NCBI GenBank assembly: GCA_000697475.1
Contig: JNEU01001137.1
Span: 124,001 to 188,000 of the forward strand
Length of the DNA: 64,000 nucleotides
From: Lichtheimia corymbifera B2541
Lineage: Eukaryota; Mucoromycota; Mucoromycetes; Mucorales; Lichtheimiaceae
Direction of reading: 5' to 3'
Shown here: in pieces, positions 11,381 through 22,600 of the stretch
How the letters are laid out: each line of letters starts with the position of its first letter
Position numbering within the stretch: position 1 is the first letter of the stretch
Position numbers and translations under genes: made by a program
Notes under the pieces: model-generated
Databases searched by the model: none
Told to the model about the DNA's origin: nothing
Seen by the model: only the letters and a program-made list of their open reading frames with translations

Positions 11381-13267
11381 CTAATGTTCGCTTGTGTCGC
11401 TCTCACTATCATCGTCTTCAGAGCTTTGTTGAGAGTATGGATCCGATGATTCTTCTGATGATTCTTGTCCAGGTTCTTTGGTTCTTGGAGCATAATGTTT
11501 GATCCAGAAATCGACGCCTCTTAATCTTCTACGCTTCTTGCTCGGCGCATCGAGACAAAAGTGCCAGATATCCACCTTTGCCTGAAGCTTGTGTAATACA
11601 TCCTCGACTTGTTGATTCGTTGGTACAAAGTCATCGTCCTTATTGCAATCGATAGCGAGGTAATGCAATTTACCAATGATAGGACTGGTATCCAAAAAGC
11701 GATCCAAACCATCAAAGAGACTGACGTTATTCCTGCTTGCGAGCGAGAGATAAGTAAGAGCTGATATATTGCGTCCAATGGCATGGAAGACATCGTTTGT
11801 AACGCCATGCTGGCCTGTCAGTATGAGCTCCTGAAGGGAATCCTTGCTTTGAGTTTGATCCAGGAATTGCATCAAGCCCTCTTCGGTTACACCATGGCAT
11901 ACGACCAATTCCAACTTTTTCAAGCACGCAACTGATTCGAGTGACCTGAGCATGCCGTCGGTAAAATAGCTATAGACTGACAAATGAAGATGCTGCAGCT
12001 GAGGAGGAAGCCTGTGGATAAACATGTCGAAATCTTCACCCGATGCAAATTCGCCATGGTCATCGTCTTCGTCACCTCGCTCGAATAACGTCTTGTCTTT
12101 GATAACAAGTTTTTTCAATGCTGGAAACTCAAGCGGGGCAAGGGCTCGCACAGTTCCCATGGTGAGAACTAGGCCGTCAAGCTTCAATGTCTCCAATGTT
12201 TGGTGGTGCTTTGTGATCAATGGAAGGTATATCGCTGGTTTACAGAATTGGTCTGAAAGCTCCAAATGATAAAGGCCCTTGGTGCCTTCCTTTTTGTGTT
12301 GTGTCCAATTGTGCGTTGACTCTTTGTCCACAATCAACAAGCGTAAATTGGGACACTGGGCGAATGCTTGTCCAACCATCAATGGATCACGAAAGTCCGA
12401 AGTCTGTAGTCTGACAAACTGCAATCCGCGTAATTTTGTCACAAAGGTGTCGAGTGGCATAAATATAGCGCTTCCATGGCAATCCAAATTAATCGTTTTA
12501 ACGCTCCAATTATCAGGTATTGTCTCGCTTATACCATCAAAATGATTGAGAAAGAGCCCTGCGAAGGCGTGTCCATCATCGCCACTTGCTGGAAATGCGA
12601 GGAGTCGAAAGTCTTCGAGGTGCGTCAGGCGTAATAAGAAAAGATCGAGGAAAGGGACATCAATGGGTGTATCAGGCCGCATCATAAACTCCAAACGCTT
12701 TAGATTGTGAGAGGCAACCTTGATAAACTTGGAAAACCAATCTTCATCCAAGCTCGTAATCGATATAAAGCCTGTGGACGTATCAGTCTCTCCATTCCTA
12801 CTATGTGTCAACGTGTGCTTGTACTTACATTTTTCAATATAGTAGAATCGAAGCGCAATAAAGAAATCAAAGGTATTCTTTATATAGATTTCTCGTTAGT
12901 TTGGCATGTTGTATGGTAGTATCTATCAACTCACCTCCAGTATCTTATTCTTTTGATTAGCGGTGTTGTCCGATAGCATAAGGAGACTCAAGTCGCGGAA
13001 AGCCTTTGGTTGGATATAGGGTGCATAGGGCAATAACGCATGGTTGAGTTGACACATGGTGTATGAAAGGTCTCTCTCGAATGCACAATTGCAGCGATTC
13101 TCTATTCTTTCAAACATCTCTGGCCAATTCAGCAGGAAATGACGCCATGATTGACTGACTCTTGTTAGACGTACGCGTTCACAGAAAGGAAGGCGCGAGA
13201 ATATTCGTATCTTGACTTCATAAGGAAGTGTGTCAAAGGAAGAACCACGTGAGACGGCCGTTGCCAT
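11381..13267 (-). CDS. F-box and leucine-rich-repeat protein
   Basis: Probable substrate adaptor of an SCF (Skp1-Cullin1-F-box) ubiquitin ligase. Exons 13267-12935, 12877-12829 and 12771-11381 give 590 residues. An F-box is at about residues 10-50 (FDTLPYEVKIRIFSRLPF, then VSQSWR). The body shows irregular leucine-rich repeats of the AMN1/FBXL kind, such as LKKLELVVCHGVTEEGLMQF and LTYLSLASRNNVSLFDGL. The C-terminus is an acidic Ser/Glu/Asp tail. The ATG at 13267 was chosen for its ACCATGG context and because it sits just before the F-box; an in-frame ATG at 13324 would add 19 residues. The substrate is unknown. The gene is convergent with RPL26. Confidence 0.85.
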
Positions 13268-13535
13268 GGTAGATGATAATGACGAGCAGAGGATGAGAAC
13301 ACAGAGATCCACGCGTTTAGACAATTCTCAGCATGATTCCCACCCCTTTCCACTATTTCCTTTTTAGACGTCCATTAATAACAACATAATAAATGATATT
13401 GATTGGATGTGCAATAAAAAAACAATATGGATTGGATGCATACAACAGAATATAAAGTGCTTCGATATAGGTATGGTATACGTGTCCAACAAAAGCTATA
13501 TACAGAAGAATATGGTCTCGTAGCAAAGATGATGT

Positions 13536-14848
13536 TCATCGACGTCCACCACCACCTTTCTTGGATCGCTTCTTTAACCGCTCTCCCCAATAAGCTTCAA
13601 AATTCTCATCCTAATCAACATGTTAGTCTATGCTTGCCTTCCCAATTGACCTCTCGTATATTTACCTTGAAATCATCGTGTTCTTCCTCTACCTCCTCCT
13701 TTCGTTTTCTGCCTCTTCCGGTTGCCGGCTTTGGATTATTGTCATAGCGACCATGTTGAAGGTTCACCTGAAAGTCTTCGATAGCTTGAGTGAATGAAGG
13801 ACTAATCAGCCGCTGAGATATGATAGGCTTGTATGTTTCCGGTTGCTTGGATAATTGCTCATGCTCATCAAGCGATTTGGCGACTATGATGCTGCAAGTA
13901 TCACCACCATCATCGTTGCGCTTGACGAAATCAATATCTGCAGGAGGAAGAAGTTTCATAAGTTCATCTCGATCTTTCTCTGGCAACTTGTCGATCAGAT
14001 CCATGGTGACATTGTTCTGCAAATATAGATATATAATAATTAGCAACGATGATCCTATCTCATGCAATGAATCCATCTACCTTTAAATTAACAGCGGTTG
14101 TCAGCATGCTGTCTTTGTTATGCAGCAAGTGCGGCAGAGTCCACTTGATAGGAGTCGATGGCTTGGTATCAGTGTCTGCATTGTTGCGTGGAGCACGTGG
14201 GGCTGGCATTGTCGTCGCGGGTGTTGCCTTTTTCTTTCTTCCACGGCGCTTCACTGGTACTTCAGCATTGATTTCCTTGTGTTCTTTGTCCTCGATCACT
14301 TGAGCAGCCTCTTGGTTATCAACAGATTCATCCTCCTTTCCTTTGCGGTCTTCAGCTTTGGAAACGGTGCTGCTGCTGCTGGTCGACTTTTTTTCCGCAG
14401 ACGCTTTTGATCCATGCTGCTGCGTGGTTTTCAGAGTTGATGTGTCATTACCGCTGATGTTGTTGCCAAGCTTCCTCTTTCGTGGTCGACCTCTTTTCCG
14501 GGGAAGGGCAGTGTCAAAGTCAAAAACTTTCAAATTAATGTCGTCTGCTATTATTACAGTGACACGTTCAGCATTAATAATAACTTCCTTGGTGCTGTTG
14601 GATACTATACACTCACTTTTTAAGGTGTCATCTTTTTTCACTTTTTGAGATATGGACGAAGGAGGAGAAGCTGCCTCATTGTTTACAGGAGCCGTTTCGC
14701 GATCGTCAACGTCCTTCTTATCCGGGTGGTCGCTCAAAGCTTCGTCATTCAATGCAAAGCTGTCGTCGGGTAGCTGTTGTAGCTGGTCTCGATTAAGCGC
14801 CCCATTGGTGTCAGAATCCGTGTTGTGAGATCGGGAACGGGTACGCAT
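13536..14848 (-). CDS. AT-hook protein with an Asx-homology (ASXH/DEUBAD-like) domain
   Basis: Probable nuclear chromatin protein. Exons 14848-14081, 14016-13666 and 13610-13536 give 397 residues. The N-terminal half is acidic, Ser/Lys-rich and disordered, with two AT-hook-like basic patches (PRKRGRPRKRK and KRRGRKKK). The C-terminal part looks like the Asx homology domain of ASXL proteins: a KWTLPHLL start near residue 235, LPEKDRDELMKLLPPADIDF, a central LISPSFTQAIEDFQ segment, and a DENFEAYWGERL end encoded by the last exon. In animals this domain binds and activates the BAP1/Calypso deubiquitinase. That role here is inference; family assignment is by eye. An in-frame upstream ATG at 14938 could add 30 residues. 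Confidence 0.7.
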
Positions 14849-15025
14849 GGAGTTGAATTCTGGAGAGAGAGTCATTGGGAATAACAACGCAGTGAGGACA
14901 ACTTTTGAGACGCGACTCCTCCACTCAATGGGAATCAAATCTCCCCTTTCCCCCCTTTTACTACTGCGACAGAGATCACGTGAACTCTACATTTTATTAT
15001 CATTTGGTATAAATAAAGGACATTT

Positions 15026-16414
15026 TCAAGAAGGAACAGTGAACCAATAAAAGGATGTGCCTGATCTTTGCGGGTTATCAGCTAATGCAACAAGTCCAGG
15101 AGCGTGTGGGATGTCATTACTAGGAGGAGTAGTATTATGCTGGGATGCGTCGATGAAATGTATTGATTGGATGCGGCTATTTTCAAAATGGGAGGATGTC
15201 CAGAATGGTGTATTATCAAAGGCATTTGAATCAAGTGACCAAAAGTGAAGTTGCTGTCGTCCATCCACAAGAGCAACGGTACGTGAATCATGAGAAATGT
15301 CGAATGCAATATGTTGGCCTGCTGTCGTATCATGCCCAGAAAGATGCTTGATAGGTCGATGTAATGATCCATGACGTTCTCGCCTTAAACAACGCATATC
15401 CCATATCTTTATGGATCGTTCAATGTCCACTGATAATATCTGATGCTCAAGACCCGAGCTATCGAGAGAGACGACGTGTGCCGTTGCAACATCGGATTGG
15501 GTGATGGATTTTGCAGGTTGTGGTTTACGTGAATCAAACAGGAATAATCGACCATCTCGACATCCTATCCATGCTTGTGGTCGACCATTCTCCGTGCATT
15601 GGGCTGTTAAGACGGCTGTTTTGGTGCGGATTTGACCAAGGACATCAAAGCAAGGGGTCAACATGTAGGCACCATGATCTCCACCCACAAGCACCTTATC
15701 TTGTGCATAATGCGTGGTCCATAGACAAGACTTTTTCAAGCTGAATCGACAATCCAATACTGCAGGGGGTTGTTCTCTGGCGACCGTGCGTATCATGTTA
15801 CTAGGGTTGTCATCGTCGTCCATATCGATATCCATATCAATGCGTGATGGGAAAGAATAACGCCACAATTCCGCTGTTTTACGTGGAGCGAAGCTTGTAC
15901 CATAGACAGTCTGCCGATGCATATTATTGGTAGTGTAGCATGGTCCCAGTTGCAGCGATGTTACTGAAGAGGAGCTAGCGTGCCATGGTGTTGCCATATT
16001 CCACATTTGAAATCTTGGTTCGCATTGATATCCATATCTCATCAAGAGGCCTTGGCCATAGGTGATAATCGCTTCTCCTGATCGAAAATCAGCCAAGCCA
16101 GTGCACGAGTATCGTTCATAATTATCCAGCTGTCGGGTTGGTTTCATTTGCCGATAAAGAGCTCGATTGCAAGCATTGATCAACGTGGTGGATGAAATGT
16201 TGGATGTTGTTTGTCGAGAATAGAGGTATTGATAAATATGATCATCTCCAATTCGTTTCAATGGGTTCCTTATTCGTTTGGCATCTTCATTCTCTTGTTG
16301 TATTTCTGCTGTTTGCTCTGCTTTCTTTATCGCGTCTCGACTATGCGGTCCTGTTGCCGTGATTCGAAAGTAGCGATTCTTCTCTCGATCAAAGTAGTAT
16401 CCTGGGATCTCCAT
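15026..16414 (-). CDS. WD40 protein, DCAF4-like CRL4 ubiquitin-ligase adaptor
   Basis: Single-exon gene, 462 residues. The N-terminus IPGYYFDREKNRYFRI is the hallmark start of DCAF4/WDR21 proteins. WD40 blades follow, and one contains IKIWDMR (near 15395-15415), matching the WDXR motif that docks to DDB1 in CUL4-DDB1 ligases. It is therefore likely a substrate receptor for a CRL4-type ligase; the substrate is unknown. The gene lies head-to-head with midasin, with 236 bp between start codons. Confidence 0.85.
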   Translation of the reverse strand: MEIPGYYFDREKNRYFRITATGPHSRDAIKKAEQTAEIQQENEDAKRIRNPLKRIGDDHIYQYLYSRQTTSNISSTTLINACNRALYRQMKPTRQLDNYERYSCTGLADFRSGEAIITYGQGLLMRYGYQCEPRFQMWNMATPWHASSSSVTSLQLGPCYTTNNMHRQTVYGTSFAPRKTAELWRYSFPSRIDMDIDMDDDDNPSNMIRTVAREQPPAVLDCRFSLKKSCLWTTHYAQDKVLVGGDHGAYMLTPCFDVLGQIRTKTAVLTAQCTENGRPQAWIGCRDGRLFLFDSRKPQPAKSITQSDVATAHVVSLDSSGLEHQILSVDIERSIKIWDMRCLRRERHGSLHRPIKHLSGHDTTAGQHIAFDISHDSRTVALVDGRQQLHFWSLDSNAFDNTPFWTSSHFENSRIQSIHFIDASQHNTTPPSNDIPHAPGLVALADNPQRSGTSFYWFTVPS

Positions 16415-16650
16415 TACAAGCTACCATACACCATTAGCAATGCTATTGTATGCATGACTGTCACCCATTTACCTAGCATAACCCATGGCAGGAATATAAA
16501 GAGAGAGAGAGAGGGAGAGTTGTGTGAGACGTTCAAGTCAGGTGAAATGTCCGCTAGACAAAAAAATTCTTGTCAAAAGTGGGTGTGTGTATCGTACCTT
16601 GCTCTTGCAGCGATCAACAGCCAATCTCTTCCCGACACTCGATCCGCAAA
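16415..16650. promoter_or_regulatory. Shared divergent promoter region of the DCAF4-like gene and midasin
   Basis: Only 236 bp separate the two ATGs. The interval contains a GA-repeat tract at about 16501-16518. No TATA box is obvious for midasin, as is usual for ribosome-assembly genes. Confidence 0.5.
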
Positions 16651-19600
16651 ATGGCAGAAGCAACTACGTCCGAAGCACACTCCACAATGAGCGATCTATA
16701 CAATCCTTTGGCGATCGACTTGCAAACAACCATTCAACAGTTTCTTGCTACTTGTGTTTCCCGGGATTCGCCTTTGCCAGCTGCGATCGACCTCTCGCTC
16801 CTCCAACAATATCTTAATCATCCCGATTCTGTACAGCAATCAAAAGTACTCGATCAGCTATCGCAATGTCTTTGTTATCCACCTTGGACACGTCCTATGG
16901 TGTCTCTCTTTCGTCCCATCATTATCGACCTTGTTGCACGCTGGACAATGCCTGGTTTCACTACTTCCTTGGAGACAACCAGCACTGTACATAAGATAGA
17001 ATTGGTGGCTAAAGCATTCAGTGTTTTGCTACCGGTCGTTCCCCAAGTGAAAAGGTAAAAAAAGGAAAAAGAAGGATGCATATAACAACAACTTACACAC
17101 ATACATTACATACATTAATATAGCTTGGCTGTATCATATTTCACCAATTCACCATCATTATTTGAACGACTCAATCATTTACCGCATGATATCACTAATG
17201 TAAGTCGTCTATTCAGGTGGTTGTATGAGAAAAAGTGCGCTTATCAATTATTCTACCTAGATTCCATCTGATATGGCTACCGATTTGCAAGATCTCTTGT
17301 TAACAACATATCGTCTACTTTCATTTTCATCATCAACATTTGTACCATTGTGGAACTGGGGATCGTTAGTGCAGCTACTCAAGACAACGAATGCCATCCT
17401 TCGCTATTTGACGATCCTATGCTTGAGCAAAGCCTATCAATTGAGCGATTTGCAGACATCGAATCTTTGCAAAGCAGTATCTCGAACACCTGACAGCATG
17501 GACGAGGATAATACCGAGGAGGAACCCTTAATGGCAGTGGTGGATGGTCAAAATATTGATCTCAGGATGCTACAGTAAGTATCAATGCTGTTTGACAGTT
17601 TGTGTAACATGCCATTCATGCAACCTCTATTTTAAGGTTATGGGAACAACAAAAGCTTGCAGAAGCCCAATTTGCTCTTGTTCAGAATACGTACAATGAC
17701 ACCAAGCATACGATTGACGACAGGGCGCTGTGCCCACTCACCTCCAATTTGTGTGGCGTATTATTACCCAAGACGATGACTGCTGCTGGTGCTGAAAACA
17801 ACTTGTCTGATGGCCCTTGTTATCATCCAGAGCTCGTGCTTACAGAGACAACGATCCGCAATTTGCATACCCTGAGTTTGGCATTATCCATTGGTGCACC
17901 TACATTGTTGGAAGGTGTTACGGGTGCAGGCAAGACAGCTATAGTTGAGGAATTGGCAAGTCGAACAGGCCGTGGTGATCGTAAGTCAAAAAAGTGGTTG
18001 TGGAATACACAAGGATTATATATAACTAACGTGAGATCCTCGTTTTCTCCTAGAATTAATCAAGATTCATTTGGGTGATCAGACGGATCCAAAAGTGCTT
18101 CTTGGCACCTATGTATCGACATCGACACCAGGCTCTTTTCGTTGGCAACCCGGTGTCTTGACAACGGCTGTGCAAGAAGGTCGTTGGGTATTGATTGAGG
18201 ATATTGATTTGGCACCAGCTGAAGTGATCTCGGTACTTCTTCCATTGCTCGAGACACGTCAACTTTTTATACCCTCTCGTGGAGAAAAGATCCAAGCCAA
18301 GGAAGGTTTCCAACTCTTTGGTACGCGTTCCTATGTACCATCACGATCAGGCAAGGCATTCAGTGCACGCGGTGGAGACATGGTGACTGGAGCCAATTTG
18401 TGGACACGCGTCAATGTGGATCCTTTATCCATGGAAGAATTGGAAACGGTGGTGCGAACCAAGTTTTCTTACATTGGCAACTTTGCTGTGCATGTGATGC
18501 GATTGTTCAAGGCTGTTATCAGTATTTATCAAGATCCCAACTTTTCGTCCCTTTCATCATCCACGATGGGCCGTTTTATTTCAACACGTGATTTGATGAA
18601 ATGGTGTCATCGTATCAATGCATTACTTGGAGAGAAGCTTGGAGGCGATGCTGCGATAGAGGCATCATTAGACATTACGATTCGCCAAGACTTATTCAGT
18701 GAAGCCATCGATTGCTTTTGTGGCATGGTCCCTGATTATGCAACATGGGTCGTGATTCTCGAACGTGTGGGTGAACCTCTTCAGATTTCTCCTGAAATGG
18801 TGCGCAACTATGTCGACCAGTACAAGCCTACCTTGCGTCAATCTGAAAATGCTATTGCAATCGGCCGTGTCAACCTATCATCGATTGCCAACAGTGGACT
18901 CCAGAAACAGAAAAAGGCATTGCTCAAACGTGGTCACCGTCGACCTTTTGCTACCACAGGCCATGCTCTACGTTTATTAGAAAAGATCTCAGTATGTGTC
19001 CATCTTAATGAGCCTACGCTTTTGGTGGGTGAGACGGGTACCGGTAAAACGACCGTCGTTCAGCAACTTGCCGACATGTTGCATCAAAATCTCGTGGTGG
19101 TCAACTTGTCACAGCAATCGGATAGCTCTGATTTATTGGGTGGTTTCAAGCCTGTTGAAGGACGAATTCTTGCTATGCCACTCAAGGAGACATTTGACAA
19201 CCTTTTCGAACGTACATTCTCGGTGAAAAAGAATCAAAAATTCTTGGAGATGGTGCGCAAAACCTTTGTCCACCAAAAATGGAAGAATTTCGCAGCCCTT
19301 TTACAACAATCGGTCAAGATGGCAGAACAGAAATTCGGCAACGAGCAAAGTGGAAAGCCTTCTTCACCACAACTTCGAAGCGCATGGAAAAAGTTTGAAA
19401 AGCGCTTAGAGGAATTCGACATTCAACAAGTACAAGCACAAAACAAGTTTGTGTTTAGCTTTATGGAAGGTGCTTTGGTGAAAGCCGTACGACGTGGCGA
19501 TTGGATTTTGCTGGATGAAATCAACTTGGCCACCACAGAGACATTAGAATGCTTGTCGGGATTATTGCAGGATGCACAGGGATCCTTATTGTTGACTGAA

Positions 19601-22600
19601 AAGGGCGATGTGGAACCTATCAAGCGACATCCCAATTTCAGATTATTCGCTTGTATGAATCCAGCAACGGATGTGGGCAAACGAGATCTTCCACCTGGTT
19701 TACGTAATCGATTCACCGAGTTTTACGTTCATCCACCCGATTCAAGATACGAGGACCTGTTACAGATTGTACGTCGTTATCTTTCTAGTGTCTGCACTGG
19801 TGATGAGCGTGCCTGTGATGATGTGGCAGAGTTTTATTTGGAAGCCAAGAAACTTTCGCAAGAACACAAGCTTGTCGATGGTTCGAATCAGCGACCCCAT
19901 TTCAGTATGCGTACGCTTTCTCGTGCGTTGACCTACGTTGTGCAGATTCATCCTACTTATGGATTACGTCGCTCGCTGTATGAAGGCTTTTGTATGACAT
20001 TCATGACCCAGCTTAGCAAAGAGAGTGAAGCGGTGATGCGTCAATTGATCCACAAGACCATTTTGCGTGGTGTCAAGAACCCAACCCATCTCATTTCGCA
20101 AATCCCTCGTCAACCCAGCGATGATTTTATCCAATTCGGTTATTTCTGGCTCCAACAAGGCCAATTCGAGCCTCAAGATGATGGTCATTACATTTTGACT
20201 CCTTCGGTGGAAACCAATCTCTACAATTTGGCACGTGTGATCATGTCGCGCAAATTCCCAGTGCTTATTCAAGGTCCCACATCCGCAGGCAAGACGAGTA
20301 TGATTGAATTCTTGGCCAAAAAGACCGGTCATCGATTTGTCCGTATCAACAACCACGAGCATACCGACCTGCAAGAGTACTTGGGTACCTATGTATCAGA
20401 CAATGATGGCAAGTTGGTGTTCCAAGAAGGTGTCTTGGTGGAAGCGTTGCGTAATGGCTATTGGATCGTATTGGATGAACTCAACTTGGCCCCTTCGGAT
20501 GTATTGGAAGCGCTGAATCGTTTATTGGATGACAATCGTGAATTGCTCATACCTGAAACTCAAGAAGTCGTCAAGCCCCATCCCCATTTCATGCTCTTTG
20601 CAACTCAAAATCCAGCTGGGTTGTATGGTGGTCGTAAGGCCTTGTCACGTGCTTTCCGTAATCGTTTCTTGGAATTGCATTTTGATGACATTCCTCAAGA
20701 TGAGCTTGAAACCATTCTTTCAAAGCGCTGTCAAATCGCACCCTCCTACTGCAAAAAGCTTGTCCAAGTATACAGGTCCTTGATGGAACATCGCAAGAGC
20801 TCACGTCTCTTTGAGCAAAAGCACAGCTTCATCACCTTGCGTGATCTTTTCCGTTGGGCAGGCCGTGATCCAAATGGCTATCAGGAACTGGCAGAACATG
20901 GTTATATGTTGCTTGCTGAACGTTGTCGTAAGGATGAAGAAAAGAAGGTTGTCAAGCAGGTTCTTGAAGATGTCATGCGAGTCAAGTTGAGCGAGGAGCA
21001 AATGTACGACTGCGAACGATTGGAGGAGTTTGCCATCTATGATCGCATTTTGCGTGAAAAGGCTGGTGGTGATGATATCAACTTGGTCTGGACAAAGGTT
21101 AGTAGTATTCATATTGGATTTTAATGACAACAGCATACTAAGATATACATTGTAGGCCATGCGACGCTTATTCAGCCTGGTTGCACGATGTTTACGTTAC
21201 AAGGAACCTGTTCTACTTGTGGGTGAAACGGGTTGTGGCAAGACGACAGTGTGCCAAATGCTAGCAGAGACATTCAACCGGGAGCTTCACATTGTCAATT
21301 GCCATCAAAACACAGAGACCGGCGACTTGTTGGGTGGTCAACGTCCTGTACGTAACCGTGATGCCAATTCCGAACAGCTCTTTGAGTGGCACGATGGTCC
21401 ACTGGTTCAAGCCATGCGTGGTGGTCACCTCTTTTTGCTGGATGAAATTTCTTTGGCAGATGATTCAGTGCTTGAACGTCTCAATTCAGTGCTGGAACCA
21501 AGTCGTTTGCTGGTGCTTGCTGAAAAGGGTGGCAAACATGTGGAGGAACTTTATGGCCAAGAAGGATTCCAATTCCTAGCTACGATGAATCCTGGTGGTG
21601 ATTATGGCAAAAAGGAACTCTCGCCTGCATTGCGAAATCGTTTCACAGAAATTTGGGTGCCTTCTGTTACCGATCGAGAAGACTTGACAATGATCATTGA
21701 TGGCCAGCTGACAGATCATCCCGATCTCAAGGGCTATGGTGCTCGCATGCTTGACTTTATTCATTGGTTCACTCAAGCACTCGGTCAAACACGTACAGTG
21801 GTGAGCTTGCGTGATATTCTCTCTTGGGTACGCTTCATCAATGCAAGTGTTGATAGCGGTTTGAATCCTGATCTTGCGTTTGTTCATGGTGGATGCCTTG
21901 TATTGCTCGATGGTCTTGGTTCTCATGGTGCATCAGGTTCCTTCCTAAGTGGCAATACCCTGAATGATTTCCGTCTAAAGTGTCTTAAGCAACTCAGCAA
22001 TCGACATGATGCCACAAGCGAGATTGAAATCCTTGGTGATGCAAAGACCAATGTTGAGCTTTCGGGTGATCAATTTGGTATCGGCTCTTTCCGTATTGAA
22101 CGTGGTCCCATGGATAAGGCGAATATCAAGTTTACTTTGTTGGCGCCTACCACAGCCGACAATGCCATGCGTGTGGTGCGTGCTATGCAGTTGAAAAAGC
22201 CTATTCTTCTTGAAGGTAGTCCGGGTGTAGGCAAAACGAGTTTGGTATCAGCATTGGCAGCTGCGTCAGGCCACCGACTTGTGCGTATCAACTTGTCAGA
22301 GCAAACGGACTTGATGGATCTCTTTGGTTCTGATTTGCCAGTGGAAGGAGGTGGTAGTGGCGAATTCGCTTGGCGTGATGCCCCCTTTTTGCAAGCTATG
22401 AAGGCTGGCGATTGGGTATTGTTGGATGAATTGAATCTGGCTTCGCAGTCTGTATTGGAAGGTCTCAATTCTTGTTTGGATCATCGTGGTGCTGTCTATA
22501 TTCCAGAGCTTGATCGTGAGTTCTTTTGTGCCAAGGGCTTCCGCGTATTTGGTGCCCAGAATCCATTGCAGCAAGGTGGCGGTCGTAAGGGTCTTCCAAA

